Source: Linyphia triangularis (taxonomy: Eukaryota; Arthropoda; Arachnida; Araneae; Linyphiidae). From it: a DNA stretch of 64,000 nt. The notes beneath the pieces are model-generated. The model saw only the letters and a program-made list of their open reading frames with translations, had not been told where the DNA came from and ran no database searches. Positions within the stretch are counted from its first letter, which is position 1. Each line of letters starts with the position of its first letter. Positions 46,606-57,014 of this stretch are shown in pieces. The translations under genes were made by a program, and so were the position numbers. The stretch is from positions 95,276,002-95,340,001 of the forward strand of contig OZ021723.1 in NCBI GenBank assembly GCA_963978545.1. Reading direction: 5' to 3'.

Positions 46606-47114
46606 TGTGTTGTTTTAATTAATGTAAAATTAAATGTTTATTTAAAAATATAGCTGCAAAATGAACTGATGTTTTGTGTGCAAAAAATGAATTTCTTTCG
46701 TTAATTTTCTTTTTCAAGCAGTGATGGATAACAAATTGAGAATTTCTCTCTATCCCACCTGGTAATCAAATCGATATTTCAAAGTAAGGTTTAAAAAAGA
46801 CGTCATCAGTGTAAATATATACATGTACATAAGGATGATACATTTTATAATAGTTAACATATTTTCAGCTTACTGCCTCCATGTACAACACTGTGGAACA
46901 GGTAGTGCCTGGAATCTGATCGCTGGCCCCTAACAACTGAATCCTATCCTTTTCAGGTACTGTGGTAAATTGAAAAGATGCAGTACAGTATAGCATATTT
47001 CGCTATTTAAAAATTTACAAAAAGAACTTTCTAAAAAACTAAAATTAGAAAGTGGAATTCTGTTCTTTTGCAAAAAAAAAATTAATTTTTTTTTAAATCT
47101 CCCTTTTTGTTATA

Positions 47115-47990
47115 CAGTCGAACAGGGTTGGCATGGTTTAAACCAAATAGTTTTTTTTCTCTTTTTAAAGACTAATTTAAAATTGCATTTTTTTTTGTTT
47201 ATTTATAATTAGATTTTTTAAATTATTTGTTGTAAATAACTTTTTTAAATAAATCTTATAATGAAAGTCTATAGAACTTTTTATAAGTATCAAAAATAAC
47301 TTTTTATATTAATCTAAGTGTTTTATTACTGTTTTATAATAATATTCAAAATTATTAATTAAAATTAAATTATATGCTGCATTTTAAATTTGTTTGTGAA
47401 ATAGAGGTTTTGTGCTTAAATAACTTATTTCTAAACCTTAAAAATATAATTATGTATAACTTATCACCATTACTGATGAATCTAAGAGCAATATTCCATG
47501 TAGAAGTAGAAAACAATTACTATTGTATTATGTTTTTTTAAATCCAATGGAAACTATATATCTCTAAATATAATATTAAAATTTAATGATTTAATTGTTC
47601 ACATAAGTAGCAAATGTTTATTTACTTAGTGTAAATTATTTTCAGAAGATATATTATTTGTTATTTGAAAATTTATTATTCTAGTTAATGTAAAATTTTA
47701 TTTATAAATATGTATACATTTTAATTAGAAAAGGATTTAAAAAAAAAAAAAAAAAACGGGAAAAAAAACCCTGTTTTTTTTTTTAAACAACACAAAAAAA
47801 ACATTTTTGGGGGGAGGGAGGGGTCCAACTCTGCGGCCAAATCTCATTAACACGAAGTCGCTGGGGCCGTTGAAATTGTTTGTGCTAACTGAATAAATTA
47901 ACGTCAAGTTTTAAATACGGGGAACTGCTTTTTTCTTTGCGTTAAACGGGAGTTCAGGTTAACGGATTTCACATTAACAGGGTTTGACTG
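47115..47990. mobile_element. Possible pogo/Tigger-like element
   Basis: TA then CAGTCGAACAGGGTT at 47115, and AACAGGGTTTGACTG then TA ending at 47990. Reverse complemented, the right end reads CAGTCAAACCCTGTTAATGT, a pattern like pogo/Tigger ends in invertebrates. The two ends share only about eight bases, so they may belong to different elements. The interior is AT-rich with poly(A) at 47730-47755 and no transposase frame. Confidence 0.35.
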
Positions 47991-48119
47991 TACCAAAGTT
48001 ATATTTAGGAATACTTTTTAGAATAAATTTACTTATTGTATTAGAATTGAACATTCTTTTTTTTTTTCAGTGTTCTGTGGACTTGCTTATTTCACCTTTG
48101 TTAGAGCTGTTGTACTTAA

Positions 48120-48262
48120 ACAGTGTGGCTACAGAACCTGGAAATCAAGAAACTTTTCGATTGTGGAAAAAATCAGGGAATTTTTTTAATATTCAGGAAA
48201 ATTTACTGTTACTGTTTAGGGTATGTTTATCCATTATCCCTAATTTGGTACCATTTTCCTGA
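48120..48262 (+). repeat. Interspersed repeat family D, copy 2 (rearranged)
   Basis: GTGTGGCTACAGAACCTGGA and AAAATCAGGGAATTTTTTTA followed by TTCAGGAAAATTTACTG. The small frame open across it (part of 47984-48262) is therefore repeat sequence. Confidence 0.5.
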
Positions 48263-48394
48263 AGATTTGCTGTGATAATCATTAGAAGTTTTAATGTTAT
48301 GGAATAATTTTAACTTTTAACTACCACCAAACCTATTTTTAAAAAATTGGCATATTATCTCTTTAGCATACATGTTCTATTCGATAAGTGTGTC

Positions 48395-48505
48395 AACATA
48401 TCTGAAAAAATTGGGGGAATTCGGAAAAAGTTTGCAGGAAAGGAATTTTTTAGAAATCTGTCAGGGAACTTTTTACCTGAATTTTGTGGCCATCATGTTA
48501 AATGA
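48395..48505 (-). repeat. Interspersed repeat family D, copy 3
   Basis: TTTAGAAATCTGTCAGGGAA and CCTGAATTTTGTGGCCATC, as in copy 1. Confidence 0.6.
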
Positions 48506-48692
48506 CACTGATAGTTCTTTTGATAATCCTCTATAATTTATATATTAAGTATAATTTTTTTATTCTTTTTAAATTAGTTTTGCTGTTGTGAACATGTCTG
48601 AATTATGGCAGTATTATAACAAGGCTGCTAGTGGCGTTTACTAAAGTGACTATTTTAGCCTCCAGAAAACTTTTTTTGGTAAGAAAAATATC

Positions 48693-48879
48693 GGTACTTA
48701 CGTGTTAACGCCACTGTAGCTACAGATTTGACGGTTTTTCAGTGCCGCCAATAAAGAGCAATCTTGTTGTTCGCATGCAGTTATCTTTTGGATTCTTTGT
48801 AAGTATAAAACTCTAATTCCTTGTAAGTAATTAAAAACCGCCAAATCTGTAGCTGCGGTGGCGTTAATACGCAAGTACC
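48693..48879. mobile_element. MITE with 47-bp TIRs and 8-bp target-site duplication
   Basis: 187 bp. Perfect duplication AAAATATC at 48685-48692 and 48880-48887. TIRs begin GGTACTTACGTGTTAACGCC and GGTACTTGCGTATTAACGCC (reverse complement) and extend about 47 bp with five mismatches, leaving a loop of under 100 bp. The duplication length points to hAT or a related group, although the termini are not typical hAT CAGGG/TAGGG. Outside it, TGACTATTTTAGCCTCCAG and TGACTATTTTAACCTCCAG form a further flanking direct repeat. Confidence 0.85.
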
Positions 48880-49705
48880 AAAATATCCTAATTGACTATT
48901 TTAACCTCCAGGCAACTATGTAATGAAAAAAGGGCTCCTAACTTTGAACTGGAAACCAATAGAAAGCATGGCTTCAATTTGGTTGCAGCAGCTCATTTAA
49001 TTTATCCTCAAAGTAGTAAAAAGGGTTTTTGAATTTAAAGCTAAATTTGTATGATACAGTAAATTTTTCTAAAAGTATACCTAAGAGTAAAAGGCAACTA
49101 AGTTGTTTCAATCTAGAATTTTCAAAAATTATAATTGGTTTCCTATTGAAATATAACATTAATTAAAAACCTATATTATATGTTTTTCCTTTAAATTTTT
49201 CTACTCTTCATTTTAGTTTTCAAATACTGGGTGGGAGTAGGCAACATTGGTATTCTGCATCTGCCTTCGAATTTTTTTTACATAATCTACTTTTGATTAA
49301 ACTATATTGTGTATCGTCATTGCATGATATTCTGAAATAAGTCTGTTATTGCCTTAAATGGTCGTGTGATCTTTGGTCAGTCCAATGTGCAAACCATAAT
49401 ATGAAGGGTGCTTCTGCATACTGGCATTGACTTAAAACCATCCAAAACAAGGGGATCGCTTTCAACGCGAGAGAGGGATTTTTTTAAGTCATAAAAAAGG
49501 GATATTATCTTGATTAATATATTCAATCTTTGAATTTGGTTAGCGATTTAAGTAGCAGAGTTGGATTTGAGCATTTTTACACGTCGTATTTCTTTATTAT
49601 TATTTTTGGCATGGTGTCTACTTTTAAAAATTGGAAAACAGTTATATCTATATAAATATATGTTTGAATGCTTTATTGTATTAAATAAAGGTAATTTTAT
49701 TTTAG

Positions 49706-50150
49706 AGATTATGAAAACAACCAATGAGGAGGCGAAAGAAGCTCGTGGAGTGACATTAAGGCTGCTGATTGTGACAGAGATGTGGAATATTTTTGGGAAT
49801 GATATTGTGGATTGTAAACATGGATTATAACATATGGTTCACAAACTTAAATAATTGTTTTGTATCTCCTTTCTTATTTTACTGTCATTAAATGGGGTCT
49901 TGAAGTTAAGATCCTACTGTTGCTCTGAATGGGATATGTCATTAAAAATTAGCACATATATATTTAATCATCTTATAATTTTCTATTTGCTGGTTTAAAG
50001 TGTGAACTTAGAAACAATTTGAAAGGTATTTGTACCTATGTAATTGTGTTAGGACTATGTCTGTTACTGTTACATGTAATTATTAATATTTGTTTTATTA
50101 ACATTTGTTTTAATGTTATGCATGCTATTTTTGAAATAAAATTATTTTGA
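49706..50150 (+). other. Candidate terminal exon with short frame and poly(A) signal
   Basis: GTAATTTTATTTTAG gives an acceptor at 49705. A 39-codon frame starts at 49711 (MKTTNEEAKEARGVTLRLL...), ends TAA at 49828-49830, and has a less AT-biased, more protein-like composition than its surroundings. AATAAA lies at 50135-50140. It could be the last exon of a gene starting near 45.9 kb, or a lncRNA, or chance. No family is recognised. Confidence 0.22.
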
Positions 50151-50654
50151 ACATTATGATTTATTTTTACAGTTTAAAAATATATATGTATAATTTTTAT
50201 TCAAATTTGATTAGTTCAGAGATAATTAAGAAGCAAATATTATAATTAATTTTAATTGTGGTTCATTGGAGCAAAATTAAATTTTTGTACAGAATAATCC
50301 TCTGCATATAAAAGGAAAGTTTAATTTTTCACAAAATGATATTCTACCTACTAAAAGATGATATATTGTGTAACAGTAGTTGGAAACTCATAAAGCCAAT
50401 ACTTGGAAAATATTCTAGTTTTAACTTTTTCTTTTCATTAAATGAGAGTTTCTATAATGCATATACTCTTAAACTTTACAGTGCTAATAAAACTAAACAC
50501 ATTCATGTGAAAAAAATGTGTCAAAACAAGCGCTTAGGAAAGTAGGCAGGATACATTCGCTTCCAAATTTTTTCTGTTATCTATTAAAATACAAAAATCA
50601 ATAATTTGTTTTGCTTAAAATTGCAACTTTAAATGGTATTTTGAATTTTAATTT

Positions 50655-51300
50655 CATAACCCCTTCCAAAAAATATGAGCAATGTGAATATGAAAAATAT
50701 GAGCAATACTGTTTTAACATGGGTGTTCCACATTGTTACCACATGATAGTGTTCACTTTTACCAATGTTGTTTAAATATGAATCTTCCACATGAGTGTTC
50801 AATCTGATTCTTGCCAATGTTGTTTCAAGACATACTTTCCAGAAAAACTGTTTCTACAGCACTAGTTCTTGGGCTCAAGAACTATCCCAGATAGCATTTT
50901 ATCCTTTTAAAACCCTTGTCTAAACCTCTCAAGCGAAAAGGGAGTAAGGTTCAGATGACAAGGGAGTAACCATCATAAAACCTTGAAGAAAGGGTCCTAG
51001 TCTCCAGACGTCAAGCTTTTGGTAACCATTTCATGACCCCCTTTGCCACAAGGCTTTCGCCGTAAAGGGTATGTAAACCTTTTCGGGATGAGCTTGTCAC
51101 AAGGTTTTCGCCGTAAAGGGTGTGTAAACCTTTTCGTGATAAGCCTGCCACACGGTTTTTGCCGTAAGGGTTGTATAAGCCTTTTCATAATAGGCTTGCC
51201 AAAAGGTTTTCACTGTAAAGGGTGTGTAAACCTTTTCACTCTGAGGTTCCCACCCTGTAGATATAGGAAAGGTTGCAAAAACTTTCCTTTATAAAGTATC
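50655..51300 (+). repeat. Family E element, copy 2
   Basis: The left part, TTCCACATTGTTACCACATG to CAATGTTGTTTCAAGACATA, is the reverse complement of 61630-61725. It is followed by CTATCCCAGATAGCA (50882-50896; mirror copy TGCTATCTGGGATAG at 61576), AAAACCCTTGTC, and a 51-bp tandem array. The order of parts is identical to the copy at 61.1-62.0 kb in inverse. Confidence 0.75.
51050..51253. repeat. 51-bp tandem array, four units
   Basis: Units start at 51050, 51101, 51152 and 51203 with the core AAGGTTTTCGCCGTAAAGGG then TGTGTAAACCTTTTCGTGAT. 51 bp is 17 codons, so frames on both strands stay open (plus strand repeat GFRRKGCVNLF). No initiation context or domain suggests a real protein. Confidence 0.95.
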
Positions 51301-51948
51301 ATTTATCTTTTGTGTTCAAAAAGAAACACTTAATTGGGAGAGTTCCAATATTGTCGGAAAATGCTTTAAATTTAGTGGCTAATGAAAAATTAATATTTAT
51401 TCTATAGGAATTTAATTACAATTTGCCTTTAATGGTATCAATCATAACCCAATTTATTGATAAATTTTAATTTATTTGCTAGGTAGAACTTACTAGAATA
51501 ATAAACATAATTTACTTTTTTTTGTAAAGAATTTAAAAAAAAATAAAGATTCAAAATTCAATAAAAAATTATGTATATATTATTAAAAAAATGCATTGAG
51601 ATCTTAGTAGGTTGCGTTAGACAATTTAAATTGCATTAAAATTTGTTTTAAAGGGTTAATCCAAGCTACTTATAGTTTTATTATTAGAAACATATACAAC
51701 TAAAAATGCATTTTTACTGATAATTCTTTTTTAGATAATTCTTTATTTTGAAGTAAACAAACACAAATGAGTTGCTTTTTCATTTTATACAAAGAATATA
51801 ATTTAAACATGATTTTAAATATATACTACAAATATTTCTTCATTTATTTGCTGCATCTGACAAGAAGTTTCTGGAATATTCTTGAGGAAAACTAAAGGGA
51901 ATCCCATTCATTTCTATCTGAAAAAAATAAACAAATTTAAAATCTTTA
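51301..51948. other. AT-rich stretch without recognised feature
   Basis: No gene or repeat period seen. Confidence 0.6.
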
Positions 51949-52935
51949 ATAATAAAACAAGCTGTGTGTCTGTCTGTTTGTGGATCTGTTATAGAAACCT
52001 ACTTAAAATTGGAGTAGAGCTCTGAAATTTTCAACACAAGAAGTTTTGACCTTCTAATTTATGAATGTCAAACAGAATGTAAAATTTTAATTAGTTCTTT
52101 TTTAATTAATATTTTAACTAACTTTTATTTTACAAAGTGACTTCAAATAGAGATACAGCTCTGAAATTTTTAACATAAGTAATTTTGGCCTTCTTATTGA
52201 ACTATTGAAAAAAAGAATTTTAAATTTGTTGTTAGTTTTTTCTTTAATTAATTAATAAATATTTTACAAAACGGTTTCTAATAGAGCTACAGCTCTGAAA
52301 TTTTCAACATAAGTAGATTTAGCCTTCTAATTGGACTTTTAAAAACGGAATTTTAAATTTTTATTTAGTTCTTTTTATTTAATTAATTAATAACTATTCT
52401 ACAAAATGATATCCAATATTGCTACAGCTCTGAAATTTTCAACATAAGTAGTTTTGTCTTTTATTTGGCCTTTTTTTGAAAAACAGAGTTTCAAATTTTT
52501 ATTTAGTTCCTTTTTAATTATTTTTTTTTTTTTTTTTTTTTTTAAATTTATTAATATATATTTAACAAAACGATATCTAATAGAGCTGCAGCTCTGAAAT
52601 TTTCAACATAAGTAGTTGTGCCCTCCTAATTGGACGTTTGAAAAACATAATTTTACATTTTTATTTAGTTCTTTTTTAATTAATTAAAAAATATTTTACA
52701 AAACGATTTCTATTTGGGCTACAGTTCTGAAATTTTCAATACAAGTAGTTTTGGCATTCTAATTGGACTATTGACAAACAGAATGTTAAAATTTTAATTT
52801 GATTTTCGATTGATTCTTTGAATTATTATTTTTTTTTTTAACAAAAAGCGACTTCTAATAGGCCTAGAGCTTTGAAAGTTTCAACATAAATAGTTTTGGC
52901 TTTCTAATTTTGCTTTCCACAAATACGTGTTAAAA
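51949..52935 (+). repeat. Family C tandem array, copy 2 (about 135-bp units)
   Basis: Starts AATAATAAAACAAGCTGTGT with GTGTCTGTCTGTTTGTGG. Seven units have the core CTGAAATTTTCAACATAAGT at about 52021, 52160, 52294, 52429, 52593, 52726 and 52871 (spacing 133-164 bp, the largest caused by a 27-base poly(T) at 52517). The end, ATACGTGTTAAAATAATCTT, matches the 43600 end of copy 1 (ACATGTTAAAATATTCTC). Confidence 0.93.
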
Positions 52936-52959
52936 TAATCTTAACCCCCTGAAACCTAC

Positions 52960-53215
52960 AGCGCACGAGAACTATTTGTTCTGCAGAGGATTCTCGGGCG
53001 GTTTCGGGCGTTTTGGGATCTTCGAGGTTTGGGGGGGTCTGGTCAGCTTCCTCACCTCCTGTGGTGTTGATTTATAGGGGGCAGTTCACTCCTGTCAACT
53101 CCGAGAAGCAGAGTCTTGTGGCGATTTTTTTTTTTTTCTTTCTTTTGCATGGGACATTTAGTAGAAACTCTTTCCGCGCGGGAACTTTTACTAGAGAATT
53201 GCCAAGTTTTACAAA
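52960..53215. other. GC-richer patch of unknown origin
   Basis: CTCGGGCGGTTTCGGGCG near 52993 and CTTTCCGCGCGGGAAC near 53169 with several CpGs. On the minus strand CCCCTATAAATCAAC (near 53090) resembles a TATA box. Open frames of 66-68 codons exist on both strands but match no domain. It could be a solo LTR or retroelement 5' region; no terminal repeats were found. Confidence 0.3.
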
Positions 53216-53444
53216 ATAATTTGCGTTTTGGTTCGCAAAACTTTAAATACATATGAAATAAACCATGCTATTGATATTGTTAAATAAAATTATAATATTT
53301 AGCTAAACTTCTTGAAGAAATTAATTATTTCGTCAAGACAGATCCCTCTATAAATTGTTTTAGTCGCATACAGCTGCGAACTCAAATATTTGTGAATTTT
53401 TGACTCATTTTCAAATGACGTTATTCTTTTTTTTTTCGCGAGAC

Positions 53445-53995
53445 ATAATTATATAACCCATGAAAACAAAGTTTTAAATATTAATCCTTTATATACATCG
53501 CCAATTTTTATATTCATTAACACAGCGCCGATTCTGTTAACAGCGTGTGCTTGGTGCTTGTATCTAATTTTAAATATCAAACACATTTATATCAGCAAAA
53601 TGTGTTGCAAACTACGTTTCAAAATGTATTTATTAGAAATGAACGTGCATTTATGCATTCACATCCAAACATCTTTTTTTTTTTTTTTTTTTTTGATTAA
53701 AACAATTTTATTATTTATTTATTTAAAAAAAATTTGGCAATATCAAAGAGTTTCAACAATGATCGGCTTACTGCTATTTTAGCGCGATTGGATGAAGGCA
53801 AGTTAGTTTATTAGTATTCCGTATAAGCAACTTTTTAGTGACAATAACAGCCCCAAAATGTGAAAGAATGTATTGCCATCGACATCGAATCTATCTACCA
53901 ACTTTCAGCCCGCTTGGATGACGGCAAGGTGGGTTAATTAAGCATCCGCAGACTTGCACTCTATCGACACTCACACAAAATCGAAGTTAATTTAA
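53445..53995 (-). repeat. Interspersed repeat family A, copy 4
   Basis: TATATAACCCATGAAAACAA near 53450, AACTACGTTTCAAAATGTAT near 53609, GTTTCAACAATGATCGG near 53750, CGACATCGAATCTATCTACC near 53880 and CCCGCTTGGATGACGGCAAG near 53908. It ends at CGACACTCACACAAAATCG, the complement of the GTGTGAGTGTCG head. A 19-base T run at 53675 lies inside. Confidence 0.78.
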
Positions 53996-54680
53996 AGAAT
54001 TCAAAATACATCCTTTATTGAAACTTTAATGCCTCTAATACGTACGTTATTGAAATATTCGATTTTTCTTAGATGCTATTTTATAATTTTAGGTGAAATG
54101 AAAGTACTCCCCTCGCTCGATAAAAGTTTAACACTCCCTGTTTCACCACGATTAATAATTTGGTATTGAAGATCTGAACAAATAAAGGATTCTACTTACG
54201 TAGGATTGCTTAGCCATATGAAGTCCGTGGCGTATACAGGGAGGAGGCAGGAGGCTGATAGGGCTACAGCTCCCTGAAAATTGAGAAAAATTATATTTCC
54301 AAGTGTAATGTAACAATTTTTGTAAATAGTTAATACTTAATATCCTCATTTAACTAACTTTTCGAGTCAGTCCTTTTTTCAAAATAACTATAACAACGAG
54401 AAATGAACACAAAAATACAAGCACATCTATTTCATTTCAAACTCTTCCGATTTTACATTTCTTTCTCATTTCTATATGCTGGGGTCATGACGTCCTTCAG
54501 ATGGTCAGAGCAGAGAAAACTTACTGGTTCCCTGAAAGAGCATGCGTAGACACAAAGACTTCTCCTTCCTGATACCAATAATACAAATCTGCCATAGAAA
54601 ATCTGGTAAAATTTTATGAAAGAGGTTTTCTTGGTTTTCAAAACATCATCGAAGCAGATTAGGAAATATGGAAAACAAAA
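53996..54680. other. Unassigned stretch
   Basis: A patch at 54225-54290 is slightly GC-richer (GTCCGTGGCGTATACAGG). No gene or element end supported. Confidence 0.5.
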
Positions 54681-54682
54681 TA

Positions 54683-54892
54683 CAGGGTTACTAGAAAAGA
54701 ATCATTCATTTTCAAAACCCGACTTATTCAAAAGTATTATACTTACACATATGATTGGTACAAGAAAACAACCGCAAAATATTTAAGTTTTATGCTCCAG
54801 GTGGTGCTCAAGTTTACCCGATTTATTCAAAAGTATAATACTTTTGAATAAATCTTGTTTTGAAAATGAATGATTCTTTTGTAGTAACCCTG
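54683..54892. mobile_element. Tc1/mariner-type MITE
   Basis: 210 bp between TA dinucleotides (54681-54682, 54893-54894). TIRs of about 61 bp with few mismatches start CAGGGTTACTAGAAAAGAAT and CAGGGTTACTACAAAAGAAT. Next to the right TIR the arms GATTTATTCAAAAGTAT (54820-54836) and ATACTTTTGAATAAATC (54838-54854) make a near-perfect local palindrome. TA target plus a CAGGGT start fits mariner-like elements. No transposase. Confidence 0.87.
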
Positions 54893-54894
54893 TA

Positions 54895-56350
54895 GAAAGG
54901 TTTTCTTGATGCTTTCGCAGAATGTTCTGTAGACATATTTCCGAATATACGTCACTTAATAAAAAAAAAAATGTATTTTACCAGTTTCAATTGAAACTTC
55001 TGAGCTTTCAACTTTGTGATCATTAACATCATATTAAGAAATTCTATGAGCAAAACAAGGTTGAACAGACTGGCACTTTTTGTCAATTCACAACAACATA
55101 AAAATTTGGTTTCGGTAGCCAATGAAATTGCCTTATTTAGGGGATTTAGAATACACCAATAAACAGTGTTTACATTATATCATAACAATATTTAACATTT
55201 AATAAATTTCACTGTATACACCAGCGTTGATTTTTTAACATGTTACTTCTTGCGTTGTTTGTATTATGTGTTTACATTGATTTTATTTATAACATTCATG
55301 CTTACGTTTTTTTAATAACACATGCTTAAGTTGTGTTTTAGAAACGACACTAATGTTTATTAAATGTTCTTTTCGTTATAATGTAGAATTGTAAGATTAT
55401 TTGTTTTTCAATACCTTAACAGAATAGTTGTGAAACACTGCAGTTTTAAATTTCCTTTCATTATGTTAAAAAGTGAGTAATTTTAATTTATAACTAGTTT
55501 TATTATTTTTTAATATTAGCTGCCCAACCCTCTTTCCTATTATGATCAAATGTTCAGTTTTTTAAGGCGTTACATGAATATGGCAAGAGCAGACAAAAGT
55601 CTTTTTTTTTCTTTCAGAAAACCAAAGAAAAAAACTAAATAGTGAGTAACTATAATACTACTAAAAAAGTGTAGTAGAAGTACTGATCCTCCAATTCTAA
55701 AATGTGACTGCAAAAAATTAATAATCAAATGAAATAATAAAATAAAATTTTAAAGATTGAGACTGCTCTACAAGAAAATAGCCTATAAACACACTAAAAA
55801 AAATGGTGACTAAATAAAAATAAACATTAGAAAAATTATAATTTCACTCCATAATACTAAAAAAACATGAAAAAGTAATAAAATAAACAACAGAAAATAA
55901 TGAAGTAGTTCTTGAAGAGCTGGTCAACAAGGTTACCAGGAAAGCGACTAGCAGAAGAATTCATTGTTTTTAACACTACGCACATTTGATTAAAAATTAC
56001 AAAAGTAAAAAAAAAAAAGCTTACCTCAAACTTCAGGAGATAGCTTTGAGTTGGGTTTCAGCATTTTGCAGTCAGATCTTTTGAGTTGTGGAACGCAAAT
56101 TTTCCGAGAAATATTGGAAAATGTATTTTAAACAGAGTTTGAAAGGGACATTGGACATAGGACATTTGGCGATTAGAAAATTCGCCAAAATTAAAAACAC
56201 AGTAACTAAAATACAATTTAAATAAAAACAAAGAAGGGCTTGTCAAGAAGAACCCGCGATATCTTGTTTTACTAAAAAATTTTAAAATTTATTGGATCCA
56301 TACAACAAAACAAAAAGACAAAAGGTACCGAATTTTTTTTTTTAACTTCA
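54895..56350. other. AT-rich stretch without recognised feature
   Basis: No gene or repeat boundary identified. Confidence 0.6.
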
Positions 56351-56351
56351 G

Positions 56352-56543
56352 ATGGAGAAAAGCACCTCCTCTATTTCTAACCCCAGCCCCGCAAACCAAG
56401 AAGCAGTTGGGCTCGGTGTATCTGTCAATACCATACAACAGCGTTATAGCCTTGGGAAATTGGTTAATTGGCCACACATGCTGCATGTCTGCTCTTTGAC
56501 AAAAGACCAGACATGCCTTGGGGATGCACCGGAGTGTCCTTAA
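56352..56543. other. Less AT-rich patch open on both strands, unassigned
   Basis: About 190 bp of more balanced composition. The plus strand has a 63-codon frame (MEKSTSSISNPSPANQEAVG...). The minus strand, with one stop, reads SPRHVWSFVKEQTCSMCGQL then TNFPRL and SPTASWFAGLGLEIEEVL. Either could be a decayed coding fragment or a retroposed UTR. I recognise neither. Confidence 0.25.
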
Positions 56544-56823
56544 AGTGGGCTTGCAATATACGATTGATAAGAATGTATGAGTTCAGAGTAACATTTAATT
56601 TTAGTATGTGTGTCAAGATTTAGAATTTATACATTTAAAATTGAATTTTTTTAAAACTAATTTCAAAAGCTAGCTATCGATACCAATAAAAGTAATTTGT
56701 TTAAAGATTTATTTATTTAAAGTTTAAATAATTATTTTTCAAAATACCAAGTTTACATTCTCAAAAGCATTTGTTATTTGGGTAAATGGTATTTATATTA
56801 TTCATTGATTTAAAAAGGAAATG

Positions 56824-57005
56824 GCCGACCAAACGGTATAGTGTTTAGAGTGCAAGCTTATAGACCGCGAGGCTGCTTGTTTGAGTCCCGTGTTAGGCAT
56901 GGGTGTTGGTAAATGTATGTTGGCTTGTCTAATGACGAATGTTTCGGCGCATTATAGCCCTCGTGTTGCTGAAGGCGCCAGATAATCTGAAAACAACCAA
57001 GCAAT
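56824..57005 (+). mobile_element. tRNA-derived SINE (family I), copy 5
   Basis: 182 bp with a 9-bp target-site duplication AAGGAAATG (56815-56823, 57006-57014). The A-box region TATAGTGTTTAGAGTGCAAG and the B box TGTTTGAGTCC are both mutated, so it is likely silent. Body GACGAATGTTTCGGCGCATT and tail AATCTGAAAACAACCAAGCA. Confidence 0.94.
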
Positions 57006-57014
57006 AAGGAAATG

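Noticed and set aside
51050..51253. CRISPR-like array
   Set aside because: The repeats are contiguous with no unique spacers, the period equals the unit length, and the context is eukaryotic.
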